From Auraticoccus monumenti (GTDB taxonomy: Bacteria > Actinomycetota > Actinomycetes > Propionibacteriales > Propionibacteriaceae): a DNA stretch of 64,000 nucleotides. Below, piece after piece: positions 33,348 to 41,612 of this stretch. The stretch lies in contig NZ_LT629688.1 of the NCBI RefSeq assembly GCF_900101785.1, forward strand, positions 2,604,001-2,668,000. Direction: 5' to 3'. The notes under the pieces were generated by a model. That model was not told where the DNA came from and searched no databases. It worked only from the letters and a program-made list of their open reading frames with translations. The position numbers were made by a program, and so were the translations under genes. How positions within the stretch are numbered: the first letter of the stretch is position 1; every line of letters starts with the position of its first letter.

Positions 33348-34441
33348 GCCGGTGCCTCTCCGCTGATGGTCTGATCGGGTCCGGCGGCCGCCGGGAACAG
33401 CGGTTGTCCAGGGAGCCGACGCGAGTCGTTCGGGACCGCGGTCGCGTAGGTGTAGTCGAAGAGGGTCGACACCGCCGGGTGCGCACTGGCGTCGGCGAAC
33501 CGGACGGCGTCGTCGACGTCCGCCTTGGCGGCCTCGTCGATCTCCCGGGTCGTGTCGTCGGTGAGGATCCCGCGCTCGCTCAGACGCGCGGCGTAGGCGG
33601 CCAGCGCGTCGTCCGCGAGCAGCTGGGCCTTCTGCTCCCGCGTGCGGTACCCGGCGGGGTCGACCACGGAGTGACCCTTCAGGCGCTCGGTGACCGTCTC
33701 GAGGAGGAAGGGCCTCCCTGCACGGGCGTGGGTCAGCGCCCGGAGGGCGGCCGCGTGCACGGCGACCGGGTCGTTCCCATCGACGCGTTCGGAGGCCATC
33801 CGGTACGCCGAGGCGCGCTTGAACAGCTCGGGTTCGGCGGAGGAGTCCACCACCGTCGTGCCCATGCCGAGTCCGTTGTTGCTGACGACGTAGACGATGG
33901 GCAGGTCCCACAGCGCGGCGAGGTTGAGCGACTCGTGGAACGCGCCGATGTTCGTCGTGCCGTCGCCCATCTGGCAGAGCACGGCCTCGGTGCCGCCCTG
34001 GTGGGCGACCGCGAGCGCGGTGCCGGTGGCCAGCGGGACCTGGCCGCCCACGATGCCGTAGCCGCCCATGAACCGTGCCTCGACGTCGAACAGGTGCATG
34101 GATCCGCCCCACCCCTTCGAGACACCGTCGGTGCGGCCGTAGAGCTCGGCCATCACGCGTCCGGGGGCGATCCCGCGTGCCAACGCGTAGCCGTGGTCGC
34201 GATAGCTGGCGTAGACGTAGTCGTCGGGCTGGAGCGCCGCCATCAGCCCGACGACGGTCGCCTCCTCGCCGAGGTTCAGGTGGCAGTAGCCGCCGATCTT
34301 GGCCTCCGCGTACCCGCGCGCCGCGCGCTCCTCGAACCTCCTGATCAGCACCATCTGGCGGTAGAAGGCGAGGGCGAGGTCGTCGTCCTCGCGGGACGCG
34401 GCGGTCCCCGGCGTGCTGGGCACCTTCGGTGGTGCGGACAT
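33344..34441 (-). CDS. 2-oxoacid/acetoin dehydrogenase E1 alpha subunit
   Basis: 365 residues. Thiamine-diphosphate motif GDGTTNIGAFHESLN with GDG at 159-161 and the closing NN at 188-189 (VVSNNGLGM). GYCHLNLGEEATVVGLMAAL and YRDHGYALARG are typical of the pyruvate/acetoin E1alpha group; HSVVDPAGYRTREQ contains the phosphorylation-loop region. Substrate (pyruvate, acetoin or branched-chain 2-oxoacid) is not decided by sequence alone. ATG 34441. The ECF41-type promoter pattern lies at 34526-34552, with an 80-nt leader. Confidence 0.93.
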   Translation of the reverse strand: MSAPPKVPSTPGTAASREDDDLALAFYRQMVLIRRFEERAARGYAEAKIGGYCHLNLGEEATVVGLMAALQPDDYVYASYRDHGYALARGIAPGRVMAELYGRTDGVSKGWGGSMHLFDVEARFMGGYGIVGGQVPLATGTALAVAHQGGTEAVLCQMGDGTTNIGAFHESLNLAALWDLPIVYVVSNNGLGMGTTVVDSSAEPELFKRASAYRMASERVDGNDPVAVHAAALRALTHARAGRPFLLETVTERLKGHSVVDPAGYRTREQKAQLLADDALAAYAARLSERGILTDDTTREIDEAAKADVDDAVRFADASAHPAVSTLFDYTYATAVPNDSRRLPGQPLFPAAAGPDQTISGEAPA

Positions 34442-34525
34442 GGGTCGGCCTCTCTGTGCATCCCTCGAGCTGGTCGTCCTGGGGCAGCGGGTCCTGCGGT
34501 GGTCGCCGCGCCCTTCATCCACCAG

Positions 34526-34552
34526 GACCGGACGGCTGGCTCGGATGTGAGG
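34526..34552 (-). promoter_or_regulatory. ECF41-type promoter, dehydrogenase operon
   Basis: Minus strand CCTCACA-N16-GGTC (GGTC complement at 34526-34529, CCTCACA complement at 34546-34552). One of six copies in 11 kb with identical spacing; it faces the E1alpha start at 34441. Confidence 0.82.
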
Positions 34553-34636
34553 TCGCGGTCGGCCCGAGCGACGACCCACCCGAGGGGGCCCTGCTCCGGG
34601 CACGTCGCCAGGCCCCCTGGCTCACCTCGAGAAGGT

Positions 34637-35074
34637 TCAGCTGGACGGGTACACGAAGGGTCCGGGCTGCTGCCGGGCGACGCGTCGGTCGCGGGCGATC
34701 GTCGCCAGGACGACCGCGATCCCGAGCAGGGCCACCGCGGCGTTCCCCGTCGTGAGGGCGATCGCCTCACCGACGGTGGCACCTCCGAGGTTGGCGATGT
34801 GGAAGAAGAAGTGCGGGACCGAGAAGAGCGAGTAGGCCAGGGCGGCGGGGATGACGAAGTGCGCCCTCGGCCGGACGACGGCGATGCCGAGCAGGAGCGC
34901 GATCCCGAGGGTGGCGCCGCCGAAGTCGCGGGCGTAGTGCTCGCTGAAGGGCGGGGTCAGGTCGGCGGTGGGGAAGTAGCGGTAGAAGGTCTCGGGCGAG
35001 ATCGCGTTCCATGCCCCGACGACGAGCTGGTCGAGGAGCAGGACGGCGAGCCCGACCCTGATGAATCTGGTCAC
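34637..35074 (-). CDS. Four-helix membrane protein of unknown function
   Basis: 145 residues from GTG 35074 (AAGGAGAA upstream). Four hydrophobic helices: FIRVGLAVLLLDQLVVGAWN, ATLGIALLLGIAVV, FVIPAALAYSLFSVPHFFFHI and GNAAVALLGIAVVLATI. Conserved-looking polar residues lie in the first loop (FYRYFPTADLTPPFSEHYARDFGG) and the His pair PHFFFHI in helix 3 could bind metal or heme. Family not recognised. It has its own ECF41-type promoter at 35153-35179. Confidence 0.75.
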   Translation of the reverse strand: MTRFIRVGLAVLLLDQLVVGAWNAISPETFYRYFPTADLTPPFSEHYARDFGGATLGIALLLGIAVVRPRAHFVIPAALAYSLFSVPHFFFHIANLGGATVGEAIALTTGNAAVALLGIAVVLATIARDRRVARQQPGPFVYPSS

Positions 35075-35152
35075 GAGGGTTCTCCTTCGATCGGTGGGAG
35101 GCGGTGACGCCCCGCGGTCCGGCGCCGCCGGGCAGCGGCGGCTGGTGGGTAT

Positions 35153-35179
35153 GACCGCGCAGGGTCCTCCCTCGTGAGG
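35153..35179 (-). promoter_or_regulatory. ECF41-type promoter, membrane protein gene
   Basis: Minus strand CCTCACG-N16-GGTC, 79 bp upstream of the GTG at 35074. The -35-like element has G instead of A at its last position. Confidence 0.75.
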
Positions 35180-35257
35180 CACCTCGCCCGGTGACGTCCT
35201 GAGGCCCGCCCGGCCCCGCCCGGTGCCGGCCGCTCCCGTGCCCGGTGGGGCGGAGGG

Positions 35258-35698
35258 TCATGGCACGGCCGGCACCTTCCGGGTGCTGATGGCGATGCGG
35301 TTGAAGGAGTTCATCATGATGATGGCCATCACGAGATCGGCCGCCTCCTTCTCGGTGAAGTGCCTGGTGACCTCGTCCCAGACGTCATCGGGGACGCCGG
35401 CGTCCGCCACGCGGGTCACGGCGTCGGTGAGGGCGAGGGCGGCACGTTCCCGGGCCGAGAAGAACGGCGTCTCCCGCCAGGCGGCCAGGGCGAACAGCCG
35501 CCGCGGGTCCTCCCCGGCCTCGGTCGCCTCGGTGCTGTGCGTGTCGACGCAGTAGGCGCAGCGGTTGACCATCGATGCGCGGAGCTTCACGAGCTCCAGC
35601 AGGACGGGGTCCACCGTCGCCCGGGCGTAGGCGTGCAGCTCCATCACCGTGCGGTAGCCCTCGGGGGCGACCTCCTCCAGACGCATTCTCGCGGGCAT
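35258..35698 (-). CDS. Carboxymuconolactone decarboxylase / AhpD-like protein
   Basis: 146 residues with the AhpD-type redox motif NRCAYCVDTH (Cys47, Cys50, His54). Members reduce peroxides through a peroxiredoxin partner or act as decarboxylases; the CxxC-x3-H set favours the AhpD-like thiol role. It is the typical partner family of ECF41 sigma factors (the C of the COE set). ATG 35698 has GGAGGAGGAAC upstream. No clear ECF41 motif precedes it, so read-through from the lipocalin-like gene 156 bp upstream is plausible. Confidence 0.92.
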   Translation of the reverse strand: MPARMRLEEVAPEGYRTVMELHAYARATVDPVLLELVKLRASMVNRCAYCVDTHSTEATEAGEDPRRLFALAAWRETPFFSARERAALALTDAVTRVADAGVPDDVWDEVTRHFTEKEAADLVMAIIMMNSFNRIAISTRKVPAVP

Positions 35699-35854
35699 GA
35701 TCTGTTCCTCCTCCTGTGTGGATGTGCGGGTCGACGGTGTCGATGTGGGTGTGGTCTGGGCCGGGGCCGGCTCGTCCGTGGCGCGGGAGACGCTGCTGCT
35801 GCCCACCCACCTCACGCCGAGGTCCGCCGAGCGGGGCCCCTCACGCCGTGGTGC

Positions 35855-36964
35855 TCAGCCGGGACGTACCGGTGTGGTGACGTCGGTACGCGGGTGCCCG
35901 AAGTACATGAGCTCCCAGATCGCCTCGTCGGTGAACGACTCCACCAGCGTGCTTCCTGACCACCGCTCGATCGTGAGCTCGCCGACGAAGCGCAGGTAGG
36001 CGCCGTCGAGGCGGATCAGGCGTGCGGCGATCTTCCGCCACCCCCTCAGCTCCTGCAGGAAGGTGCTGGCGACGAGATCGCGTTCCCGCCTGAAGGTCAC
36101 GACGTACCGGTCGGTGCCGTCGTCGTAGGTGTAGGACGTGGTGCTCGCGACCGGCTTCCCCGTCGTCTCGTCGGTGTACGCCTCATCGGTGCGGAAGTGC
36201 ACGGAGCCGGCGTCGTCGGCGACGACCTCGCCGTCGCGGGCGAGCATGAAGATCGGGATCGGCTCGTAGCCGTACTTCCGGTGTGCGGTGATGTAGGAGG
36301 CGATCACCGAGTACGGGCCGGCTGCGCCCCGTGCCCAGTACCAGTCGTTGATGATCGACATCATCCCGACGTTGCCCCAGTTGTGGTCGTGGTACCCGGT
36401 CCCGGTCACCTCGGTGCGGACACCCCCGACCTCGTAGGAGCCCTGGACGGAGCCCTGCGGCACCGCCGGCAGCCAGCAGAACTCCTGGGCCCGCTGCTCG
36501 CCGAACACCAGGTGGCCGGTCTCCGGCCGCCAGGGACGGATCTGGGCGTCGAGGGTGACGTGGACCTGGACGTCGTCGACGGCGACATCGATCTGGTAGG
36601 AGGTGAGGTCACCGGTGAAGCTGTTGCCGGCGATCCGCACGTCGGCGCGCCCGGTGGCTGCGGTGTACGTGTCCGCCGGGTAGTCGCGGATGACGTCCAG
36701 GCGACGGCCGTCGGGCAGGTCCAGGTTCATCCGGATCATCGGGCTCAGCGGCTTCTCGGGCGCGGACAGGTCCTTGGTCATGAAGATGACCACCAGCTTG
36801 GCGCCGTCGTCGAGGTGGGCGTCGAAGTACCACCACTCGTAGGTCCCACGGCGGCCGTCGGTGCGGGCGCCGTCCTCCCAGCTGCGGACGGTGTCGCGGT
36901 CGATGCCGATCCGCCGGTAGTCCTGGTCGCGGGCGGCGATGCTCGCGGTGTGGGCCTTGACCAC
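35855..36964 (-). CDS. Lipocalin-like protein (CrtC/AttH family)
   Basis: 369 residues with the tandem-lipocalin fold of hydroxyneurosporene hydratase CrtC/AttH: GTYEWWYFDAHLDDGAKLVVIFMTKDL near residue 40, TGTGYHDHNWGNVGMMSIINDWYWARG centrally (the conserved HDHNWG), and a second lipocalin half to the end. Likely binds or hydrates a hydrophobic molecule such as an isoprenoid. No carotenoid genes are nearby. GTG 36964 is preceded by GGGGAGAGG. Its ECF41-type promoter abuts the stop codon of the sigma gene. Confidence 0.85.
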   Translation of the reverse strand: MVKAHTASIAARDQDYRRIGIDRDTVRSWEDGARTDGRRGTYEWWYFDAHLDDGAKLVVIFMTKDLSAPEKPLSPMIRMNLDLPDGRRLDVIRDYPADTYTAATGRADVRIAGNSFTGDLTSYQIDVAVDDVQVHVTLDAQIRPWRPETGHLVFGEQRAQEFCWLPAVPQGSVQGSYEVGGVRTEVTGTGYHDHNWGNVGMMSIINDWYWARGAAGPYSVIASYITAHRKYGYEPIPIFMLARDGEVVADDAGSVHFRTDEAYTDETTGKPVASTTSYTYDDGTDRYVVTFRRERDLVASTFLQELRGWRKIAARLIRLDGAYLRFVGELTIERWSGSTLVESFTDEAIWELMYFGHPRTDVTTPVRPG

Positions 36965-37008
36965 GGTCCCTCTCCCCTCGCGGCGCACCGGAGCGCCGTC
37001 GACGTGAG

Positions 37009-37035
37009 GACCGGATGACCCCTCGGTGTGTGAGG
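37009..37035 (-). promoter_or_regulatory. ECF41-type promoter, lipocalin-like gene
   Basis: Minus strand CCTCACA-N16-GGTC exactly between the sigma-factor stop (37036) and the lipocalin start (36964). Confidence 0.82.
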
Positions 37036-37935
37036 TCAGTTCCACAGGGTGAGCTTGTAGGGGTTCATCATCATGCGGACGTCGGTGACGACACCGGCCA
37101 CGACGTCGAGGGTGACCACCCCGATGATGCGTCCCTCGTCCCACATCGCGAAGCCGAGCCCGTCGGGGGTCTCCTGCTCCAGGACCGCGGCCCTCGGGTT
37201 CTTCCGCAGGACGCCGAGCAGGAAGCGTGCGACCTTGTCGGCCCCGAGGATCGGGTTGCGGGCGGCGGTGATGATGCCACCGCCGTCCGAGCGGAGCACG
37301 ACGTCCGGGTCGAGCACGGAGACGAGTCCGGCGATGTCACCACCTCGCGCTGCGGCCGCGAACGCCCGCACGATGGCGTCGTGGTCGGAGCGGGAGGCCC
37401 GTTGGCTGCGGCTCTGCTGGACGCGGCGGCGGGCCGCGGTGGCGAGCTGGCGGCACGCCGCCGGCGTCCGACCGACGACCTGGGCGATCTCGTCGAAGGG
37501 CATCGCGAACACGTCGTGCAGGACGAACGCGACGCGCTGGGCCGGCGTCATGGACTCGAGGACCACGAGCAGCGCCGTGCTGACCGAGTCGTCGAGCGTG
37601 ACCTGCTCCAGCGGGTCCGTCGGTGAGCTCGCCGCGCTGAACGCGTAGGCGGGGACCGGTTCGGGGAGCCACTCGCCGACGTAGCGCTCGTGACGGCGTC
37701 GCGCGGAGGCCAGGACGTTGAGGCAGACCCGGCTGGCGGCGCGGGTCAGCCAGGCGCGCGGCACCTCGATGGCGCCCCTCTCGTCCTCGCTCATCCGGTA
37801 CCAGCGGATGTAGGTCTCCTGCACGGCGTCCTCGGCCTCGGCGACGGTGCCGAGCATCCGGAAGGCGAGCGAGACCAGGTGGCGCCGCTCACCGAGCACC
37901 TCGGCCTGCAGGGCATCACGTTCGTCGGGTGTCAT
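37036..37935 (-). CDS. ECF41-type (SigJ-like) sigma factor with SnoaL domain
   Basis: 299-residue extracytoplasmic-function sigma factor. Region 2 includes LVSLAFRMLGTVAEAEDAVQETYIRWYRM (residues 20-48). Region 4 includes LESMTPAQRVAFVLHDVFAMPFDEIAQVVGRTPAACRQLATAARRRV (126-171). The linker motif WLPEP is at 89-93. The C-terminal SnoaL-like domain (about 185-299) has DGGG at 217-220 and NPYKL at 291-295, corresponding to the NPDKL signature of ECF41 that tunes sigma activity without an anti-sigma factor. No anti-sigma gene is adjacent. An ECF41-type promoter precedes it, implying autoregulation. Confidence 0.94.
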   Translation of the reverse strand: MTPDERDALQAEVLGERRHLVSLAFRMLGTVAEAEDAVQETYIRWYRMSEDERGAIEVPRAWLTRAASRVCLNVLASARRRHERYVGEWLPEPVPAYAFSAASSPTDPLEQVTLDDSVSTALLVVLESMTPAQRVAFVLHDVFAMPFDEIAQVVGRTPAACRQLATAARRRVQQSRSQRASRSDHDAIVRAFAAAARGGDIAGLVSVLDPDVVLRSDGGGIITAARNPILGADKVARFLLGVLRKNPRAAVLEQETPDGLGFAMWDEGRIIGVVTLDVVAGVVTDVRMMMNPYKLTLWN

Positions 37936-37956
37936 GGGTATCCTCCTCCTCCATCA

Positions 37957-37983
37957 GACCGCACAGCCGGCCGGGATGTGAGG
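37957..37983 (-). promoter_or_regulatory. ECF41-type promoter, sigma gene (autoregulation)
   Basis: Minus strand CCTCACA-N16-GGTC, 22 bp before the sigma ATG. Its upstream element is only 5 bp from that of the divergent plus-strand promoter. Confidence 0.82.
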
Positions 37984-37988
37984 TGGTG

Positions 37989-38015
37989 GCTCACACTTGC
38001 GTCCGTTCCCAGGTC
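37989..38015 (+). promoter_or_regulatory. ECF41-type promoter, epimerase pair
   Basis: Plus strand GCTCACA-N16-GGTC, back to back with the sigma gene promoter and 68 bp before the epimerase-like gene at 38084. Confidence 0.8.
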
Positions 38016-38083
38016 ATTGACCCTGTGACCACACAGATCCTCCAGCCCCCGCACGCTCCCGCCGGGTCCCGGTCGGTGAGGTG

Positions 38084-38830
38084 ATGAAGATCGTCGTCGC
38101 CGGGGCGACCGGCGCCCTGGGCCGTCAGGTGGTGGACGCGGTGCGCGGGGCAGGGCACGAACCCGTGCCGATCAGCCGCGGATCCGGGGTGGACCTGGTC
38201 ACCGGGAAGGGGCTGGTCGACGTCCTGCGCGGGGCGTCGGCCGTCATCGACGCCTCGAGCAGGAGCACCACGTCGGCCAGGGTGTCCACCCGCTTCTTCG
38301 GCACCGTCACCCGGAACCTCCTCGCCGCCGAGCGGGCGGCCGGGGTGCCGCACCACGTCGCGATCTCGATCGTCGGCGCCCGGGAGCTGGACGCGAGCTA
38401 CTACGCGGGCAAGGTGGCCCAGGAGGACATCGTCCAGGCGCATGCTGGGGGGTGGTCGCTGATCCGGACCACGCAGTTCCACGAGTTCGCGGTGCAGCTG
38501 CTCGGACGCGGCCGGGTGGGCCCCTTCCAGGTCGTCCCGTCGATGCGGTCGCAGCCGGTCGCGGCGAGCGAGGTCGCCAGGGAGCTCGTGGCGATCGCCT
38601 CGGGTGAGCCGCGGGGGCTCGAGCCCGACCTCGCCGGACCGCGTGAGGAGGACGTGGCGGACCTGGTGCGGCGCTACCTCGCGGCGACCAGCCGGACCCG
38701 CGCCGTCATCGAGGTGCCGCTGCCCGGCGGCTGGGGGAGCGGCATGCGCGACGGGACGCTGCTCCCCGGACCGGGGACGCGTCAAGGCCGGCAGACCTTC
38801 GACGAGTGGCTCAGCAGGCGGACCGGTTGA
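38084..38830 (+). CDS. NAD(P)-binding atypical SDR (NmrA/epimerase-like)
   Basis: 248 residues. MKIVVAGATGALGRQVVDAVRGAGHEPVPISR is the atypical-SDR Rossmann start (GATGALG). SIVGARELDASYYAGKVAQEDIV carries the conserved Tyr-x3-Lys region (YYAGK). Annotated members are NAD(P)H-binding oxidoreductases, the O/E partner of ECF41. ATG 38084 or the adjacent GTG 38081 may be used. Probably co-transcribed with the gene at 38901 from the promoter at 37989. Confidence 0.86.
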   Translation: MKIVVAGATGALGRQVVDAVRGAGHEPVPISRGSGVDLVTGKGLVDVLRGASAVIDASSRSTTSARVSTRFFGTVTRNLLAAERAAGVPHHVAISIVGARELDASYYAGKVAQEDIVQAHAGGWSLIRTTQFHEFAVQLLGRGRVGPFQVVPSMRSQPVAASEVARELVAIASGEPRGLEPDLAGPREEDVADLVRRYLAATSRTRAVIEVPLPGGWGSGMRDGTLLPGPGTRQGRQTFDEWLSRRTG

Positions 38831-38900
38831 CCCTGGTCCCCTGATCCACCGGCGGCCACCAGGCCGCGAGCTGCATCGACGACCCACGAGAGAGGCGACC

Positions 38901-39725
38901 ATGCGCATCTTCCTCGCCGGCGGTTCCGGCGTCATCGGGAGCCGGCTCATCCCACGGCTCGTCGAGGCGGGCCACGACACCACCGCGACGACCCGTCGCG
39001 CCGAGGACCTGCGCTACCTCCGCGAGCGGGGCGCGCAGGGGGTGGTGGTCGACGTCTACGACTGGCCGCAGCTCGCCACCGCGGTCGCGGAGGCCGCACC
39101 GGACCTGGTCCTGCACGAGCTGACGGACCTGGGCGACTTCGATGCCCAGGCCAACGCACGGCTCCGGCGCGCGGGCACCGCCAACCTCGTCGCTGCCGCC
39201 GAGGCCGCCGGCGTGGGACGGATGATCGCGCAGAGCACCGCCGGGGCGTACACCGCCGGGGACGCCCCTGCCGTCGAGGACGACCCCGTCGAGCCCGGCT
39301 CCGACGTCGAGACGATGGAGCGCCTGGTGACCCGGATGCCGCGCGCGACCCTGCTGCGCTACGGCCTGCTCTACGGTCCCGACACCTGGTACGCCCCCGG
39401 GGCCAGGATGGCGAACGCGGTGGTGGCGGGTCTGGTGCCCGCGACGCCGGCGATCACCTCCTTCGTGCACATCGACGACGTGGTCGCTGCCACCGTGCAG
39501 GCGATCGGGTGGCCTGACGGGGCCTACAACGTCGTCGACGACGAGCCGGCGCCCGCGACGGAGTGGCTGCCGACCTACGCCGGGGGGCTCGGTGCTCCGA
39601 CCCCGGACGTCGCCGGGCTCCCGGAGGGTGCCCCCCGCGGCCGCGCGGTGTCCAACGCGAAGGCGCGCGCCGCCGGGTGGGTGCCCCAGCACGTCACGTG
39701 GCGGGACGGCTTCCCCCGCCGCTGA
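38901..39725 (+). CDS. NAD-dependent epimerase/dehydratase family protein
   Basis: 274 residues, extended-SDR type: MRIFLAGGSGVIGSRLIPRLVEAGHDTTATTRR, then IAQSTAGAYTAGDAPAVEDD and LLRYGLLYGPDTWYAPGARMANAVVAG, and SFVHIDDVVAATVQAIGWPDGAYNVVDDEP. The Y-x3-K pair expected near TAGAY is not obvious, so activity may differ from sugar epimerases. ATG has GAGAGGCGACC upstream. It is 70 bp after the previous gene; together they form the epimerase part of the ECF41 neighbourhood. Confidence 0.87.
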   Translation: MRIFLAGGSGVIGSRLIPRLVEAGHDTTATTRRAEDLRYLRERGAQGVVVDVYDWPQLATAVAEAAPDLVLHELTDLGDFDAQANARLRRAGTANLVAAAEAAGVGRMIAQSTAGAYTAGDAPAVEDDPVEPGSDVETMERLVTRMPRATLLRYGLLYGPDTWYAPGARMANAVVAGLVPATPAITSFVHIDDVVAATVQAIGWPDGAYNVVDDEPAPATEWLPTYAGGLGAPTPDVAGLPEGAPRGRAVSNAKARAAGWVPQHVTWRDGFPRR

Positions 39726-39751
39726 CCCGGGCACGGGCGGGAGCGCGCGAC

Positions 39752-39849
39752 GGGCGGGGGCCCAGCCCCGGGCTGTGCCCCCGCCCTCCTGCCTGCGGGT
39801 CGCGCGCCCCGTGCACGCCGGTGCCGTCCTCGGGCTCCGAGGACGGCAC
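39752..39849. terminator. Two hairpins separating convergent operons
   Basis: Arms GGGCGGGGGC (39752-39761) and GCCCCCGCCC (39777-39786) enclose a smaller CAGCCC/GGGCTG stem. A second perfect 13-bp stem, GTGCCGTCCTCGG (39821-39833) with its complement at 39837-39849, has a 3-nt loop. They lie between the epimerase stop (39725) and the flavoprotein stop (39882). Confidence 0.85.
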
Positions 39850-39881
39850 GGGTGTGGCGGAGCTGGCGGTGGGGTGGGCGG

Positions 39882-41612
39882 CTACTCGACGAGCTTGCCC
39901 GTGGTGGAGACGTCCCCGATGAGGGCGGAGATCTCCGCGGGGACGGGAGGGATGCCCTCGTGGACCACGCCGCTGGACGGGGACCAGACGAGGTTGACCT
40001 GGAGCGACGGGTCGAGGTCGGGGTGGTCGCTGCGGTTGTGGCACCCTCGCGTCTCGCGTCGCTCCCTCGCCGACTCCAGGGTGGCGCGCGCGGCGACCAG
40101 GGAGGCCTTGAGGTCGAACGCGTGCGCGAGGTCCTGGTACCCGGCGATGTCGGGGTGGATGCCGATGTGCTCCAGCCGCTCCGAGATCTCGGCGATGTCG
40201 TCCAGGCCCGCGGCCAGACCGGTCTCGTGCCGGACGACGCCGGCGTGCTCGGTCATCGTGTCGCGGATGGCCCGCTGCAGAGCGCGGACGTTCTCGGTGC
40301 CGTCGGAGTCCAGGAGCGCGTCGACCTCGGCGCGAGCACCGGAGACGGCTGCGGGGGACCGACGCTGCGCGGTCAGGGACGCGGACCAGTCGGCGGCGGC
40401 CCGGCCGACGATCCGTCCGTAGACCAGCAGCTCGATCAGGGAGTTCCCACCGAGCCGGTTGGCCCCGTGCAGCCCGCTGGCCGCCTCGCCGACGGCGTAG
40501 AGCCCGTCGACGTCGGTGCCGTGGTCCTCCGGGCGCACCCAGACCCCACCCATCGAGTAGTGCGCGGTCGGGGCGATCTCGATGGGGTCGCGGGTGATGT
40601 CGAGCATCTGCAGCTCCATCATCGTCTGGTACACCCGCGGGAGCCGCTGCATGATCGTCTCGCGAGGGAGGTGGGAGACGTCGAGCCAGACGCCACCGTT
40701 CTCGGTGCCGCGTCCCTCGGTGATCTCGGTGTAGGCGGCCAGCGCGACCCGGTCGCGCGTGGACAGCTCCATCCGGTCGGGGTCGTACCGCTGCATGAAG
40801 CGCTCCCCGAGTCCGTTGCGCAGGATGCCGCCCTCGCCGCGTGCCGCCTCGGAGACGAGGGTGCCCGCGGCGTTCTCCGGCTGCAGGATCCCCGAGGGGT
40901 GGAACTGCACGAGCTCGGCGTCGCGCAGTCGGGCGCCGGCGTCCACGGCGAGGCGGAAGGAGTCGCCGGTGTTCTCATCACGCCGTGACGAGGTGCGCCG
41001 CCAGATCCGGTTGTGCCCGCCGGCGGCGAGGATCACCGCGTCGGCGTGGACCAGGTAGCGGGTGCCGTCGGCGACGTCGAAGCCGTAGGCGCCGAAGACC
41101 GTGTTGTCGGCGACCAGGAGGCGGGTGATGTGGATGCCGTCGACGATCCGCACCCGCAGCTGCTCGGCGCGCGCGACGAGGGTGCGCTGGATCTCCAAGC
41201 CGGTGTAGTCGCCGGCGAACGCGGTGCGACGCCAGGTGTGGGCACCGAAGAAGCGTTGCGAGATCCGCCCGTCCGACTCGCGGGCGAAGGTCATGCCGTA
41301 GCGCTCGAGGTCGCGGATCCCCTCCTCCGCGCCGCGGGCGACGACCTCGACGGTGTGCGGGTGGGCGAGCAGGTAGCTCTCCCTGATCGTGTCCGCGGCG
41401 TGCTGCTGCCAGGAGTCGGCCGGGTCCATCGTGCCGAGGGCGGCGTTGATGCCGCCGGCGGCGAGGGAGGTGTGCGCGTCCAGCCGGGGCCGCTTGCCGA
41501 CGGCGATCACGTCGACCCCGCGCTCGGCGAGCTCGATCGCGGCCCGCAGGCCGGAACCGCCCGTGCCGATCACCAGGACGGTGGTCGACAGGCGGCGCTC
41601 GGTGCTACTCAT
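39882..41612 (-). CDS. Succinate dehydrogenase/fumarate reductase-type flavoprotein (orphan)
   Basis: 576 residues. FAD site VLVIGTGGSGLRAAIELAERG. AHTSLAAGGINAALG places His47 where SdhA/FrdA carry covalently bound FAD, which distinguishes it from L-aspartate oxidase. Active-site elements: ELVQFHPSGI, SEAARGEGGILRN, LSTRDRVALAAYTEI (catalytic Arg), APTAHYSMGGVWV and GEAASGLHGANRLGGNSL. There is no adjacent SdhB iron-sulfur or SdhC/D membrane subunit. It is the last gene of the NDH-2/cytochrome b/CopC operon; its ATG overlaps the CopC stop by 8 bp. Confidence 0.92.
   Translation of the reverse strand: MSSTERRLSTTVLVIGTGGSGLRAAIELAERGVDVIAVGKRPRLDAHTSLAAGGINAALGTMDPADSWQQHAADTIRESYLLAHPHTVEVVARGAEEGIRDLERYGMTFARESDGRISQRFFGAHTWRRTAFAGDYTGLEIQRTLVARAEQLRVRIVDGIHITRLLVADNTVFGAYGFDVADGTRYLVHADAVILAAGGHNRIWRRTSSRRDENTGDSFRLAVDAGARLRDAELVQFHPSGILQPENAAGTLVSEAARGEGGILRNGLGERFMQRYDPDRMELSTRDRVALAAYTEITEGRGTENGGVWLDVSHLPRETIMQRLPRVYQTMMELQMLDITRDPIEIAPTAHYSMGGVWVRPEDHGTDVDGLYAVGEAASGLHGANRLGGNSLIELLVYGRIVGRAAADWSASLTAQRRSPAAVSGARAEVDALLDSDGTENVRALQRAIRDTMTEHAGVVRHETGLAAGLDDIAEISERLEHIGIHPDIAGYQDLAHAFDLKASLVAARATLESARERRETRGCHNRSDHPDLDPSLQVNLVWSPSSGVVHEGIPPVPAEISALIGDVSTTGKLVE

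Noticed and set aside
35699-35854. Search for an ECF41 promoter before the carboxymuconolactone decarboxylase gene
   Set aside because: CCTCACG strings occur on the opposite strand only and none has GGTC after 16 bp; no site is claimed here.
39882-41612. Annotation as L-aspartate oxidase (NadB)
   Set aside because: The AHTSLAAGG covalent-FAD histidine and the absence of linked nadA/nadC genes favour an SdhA/FrdA-type flavoprotein.
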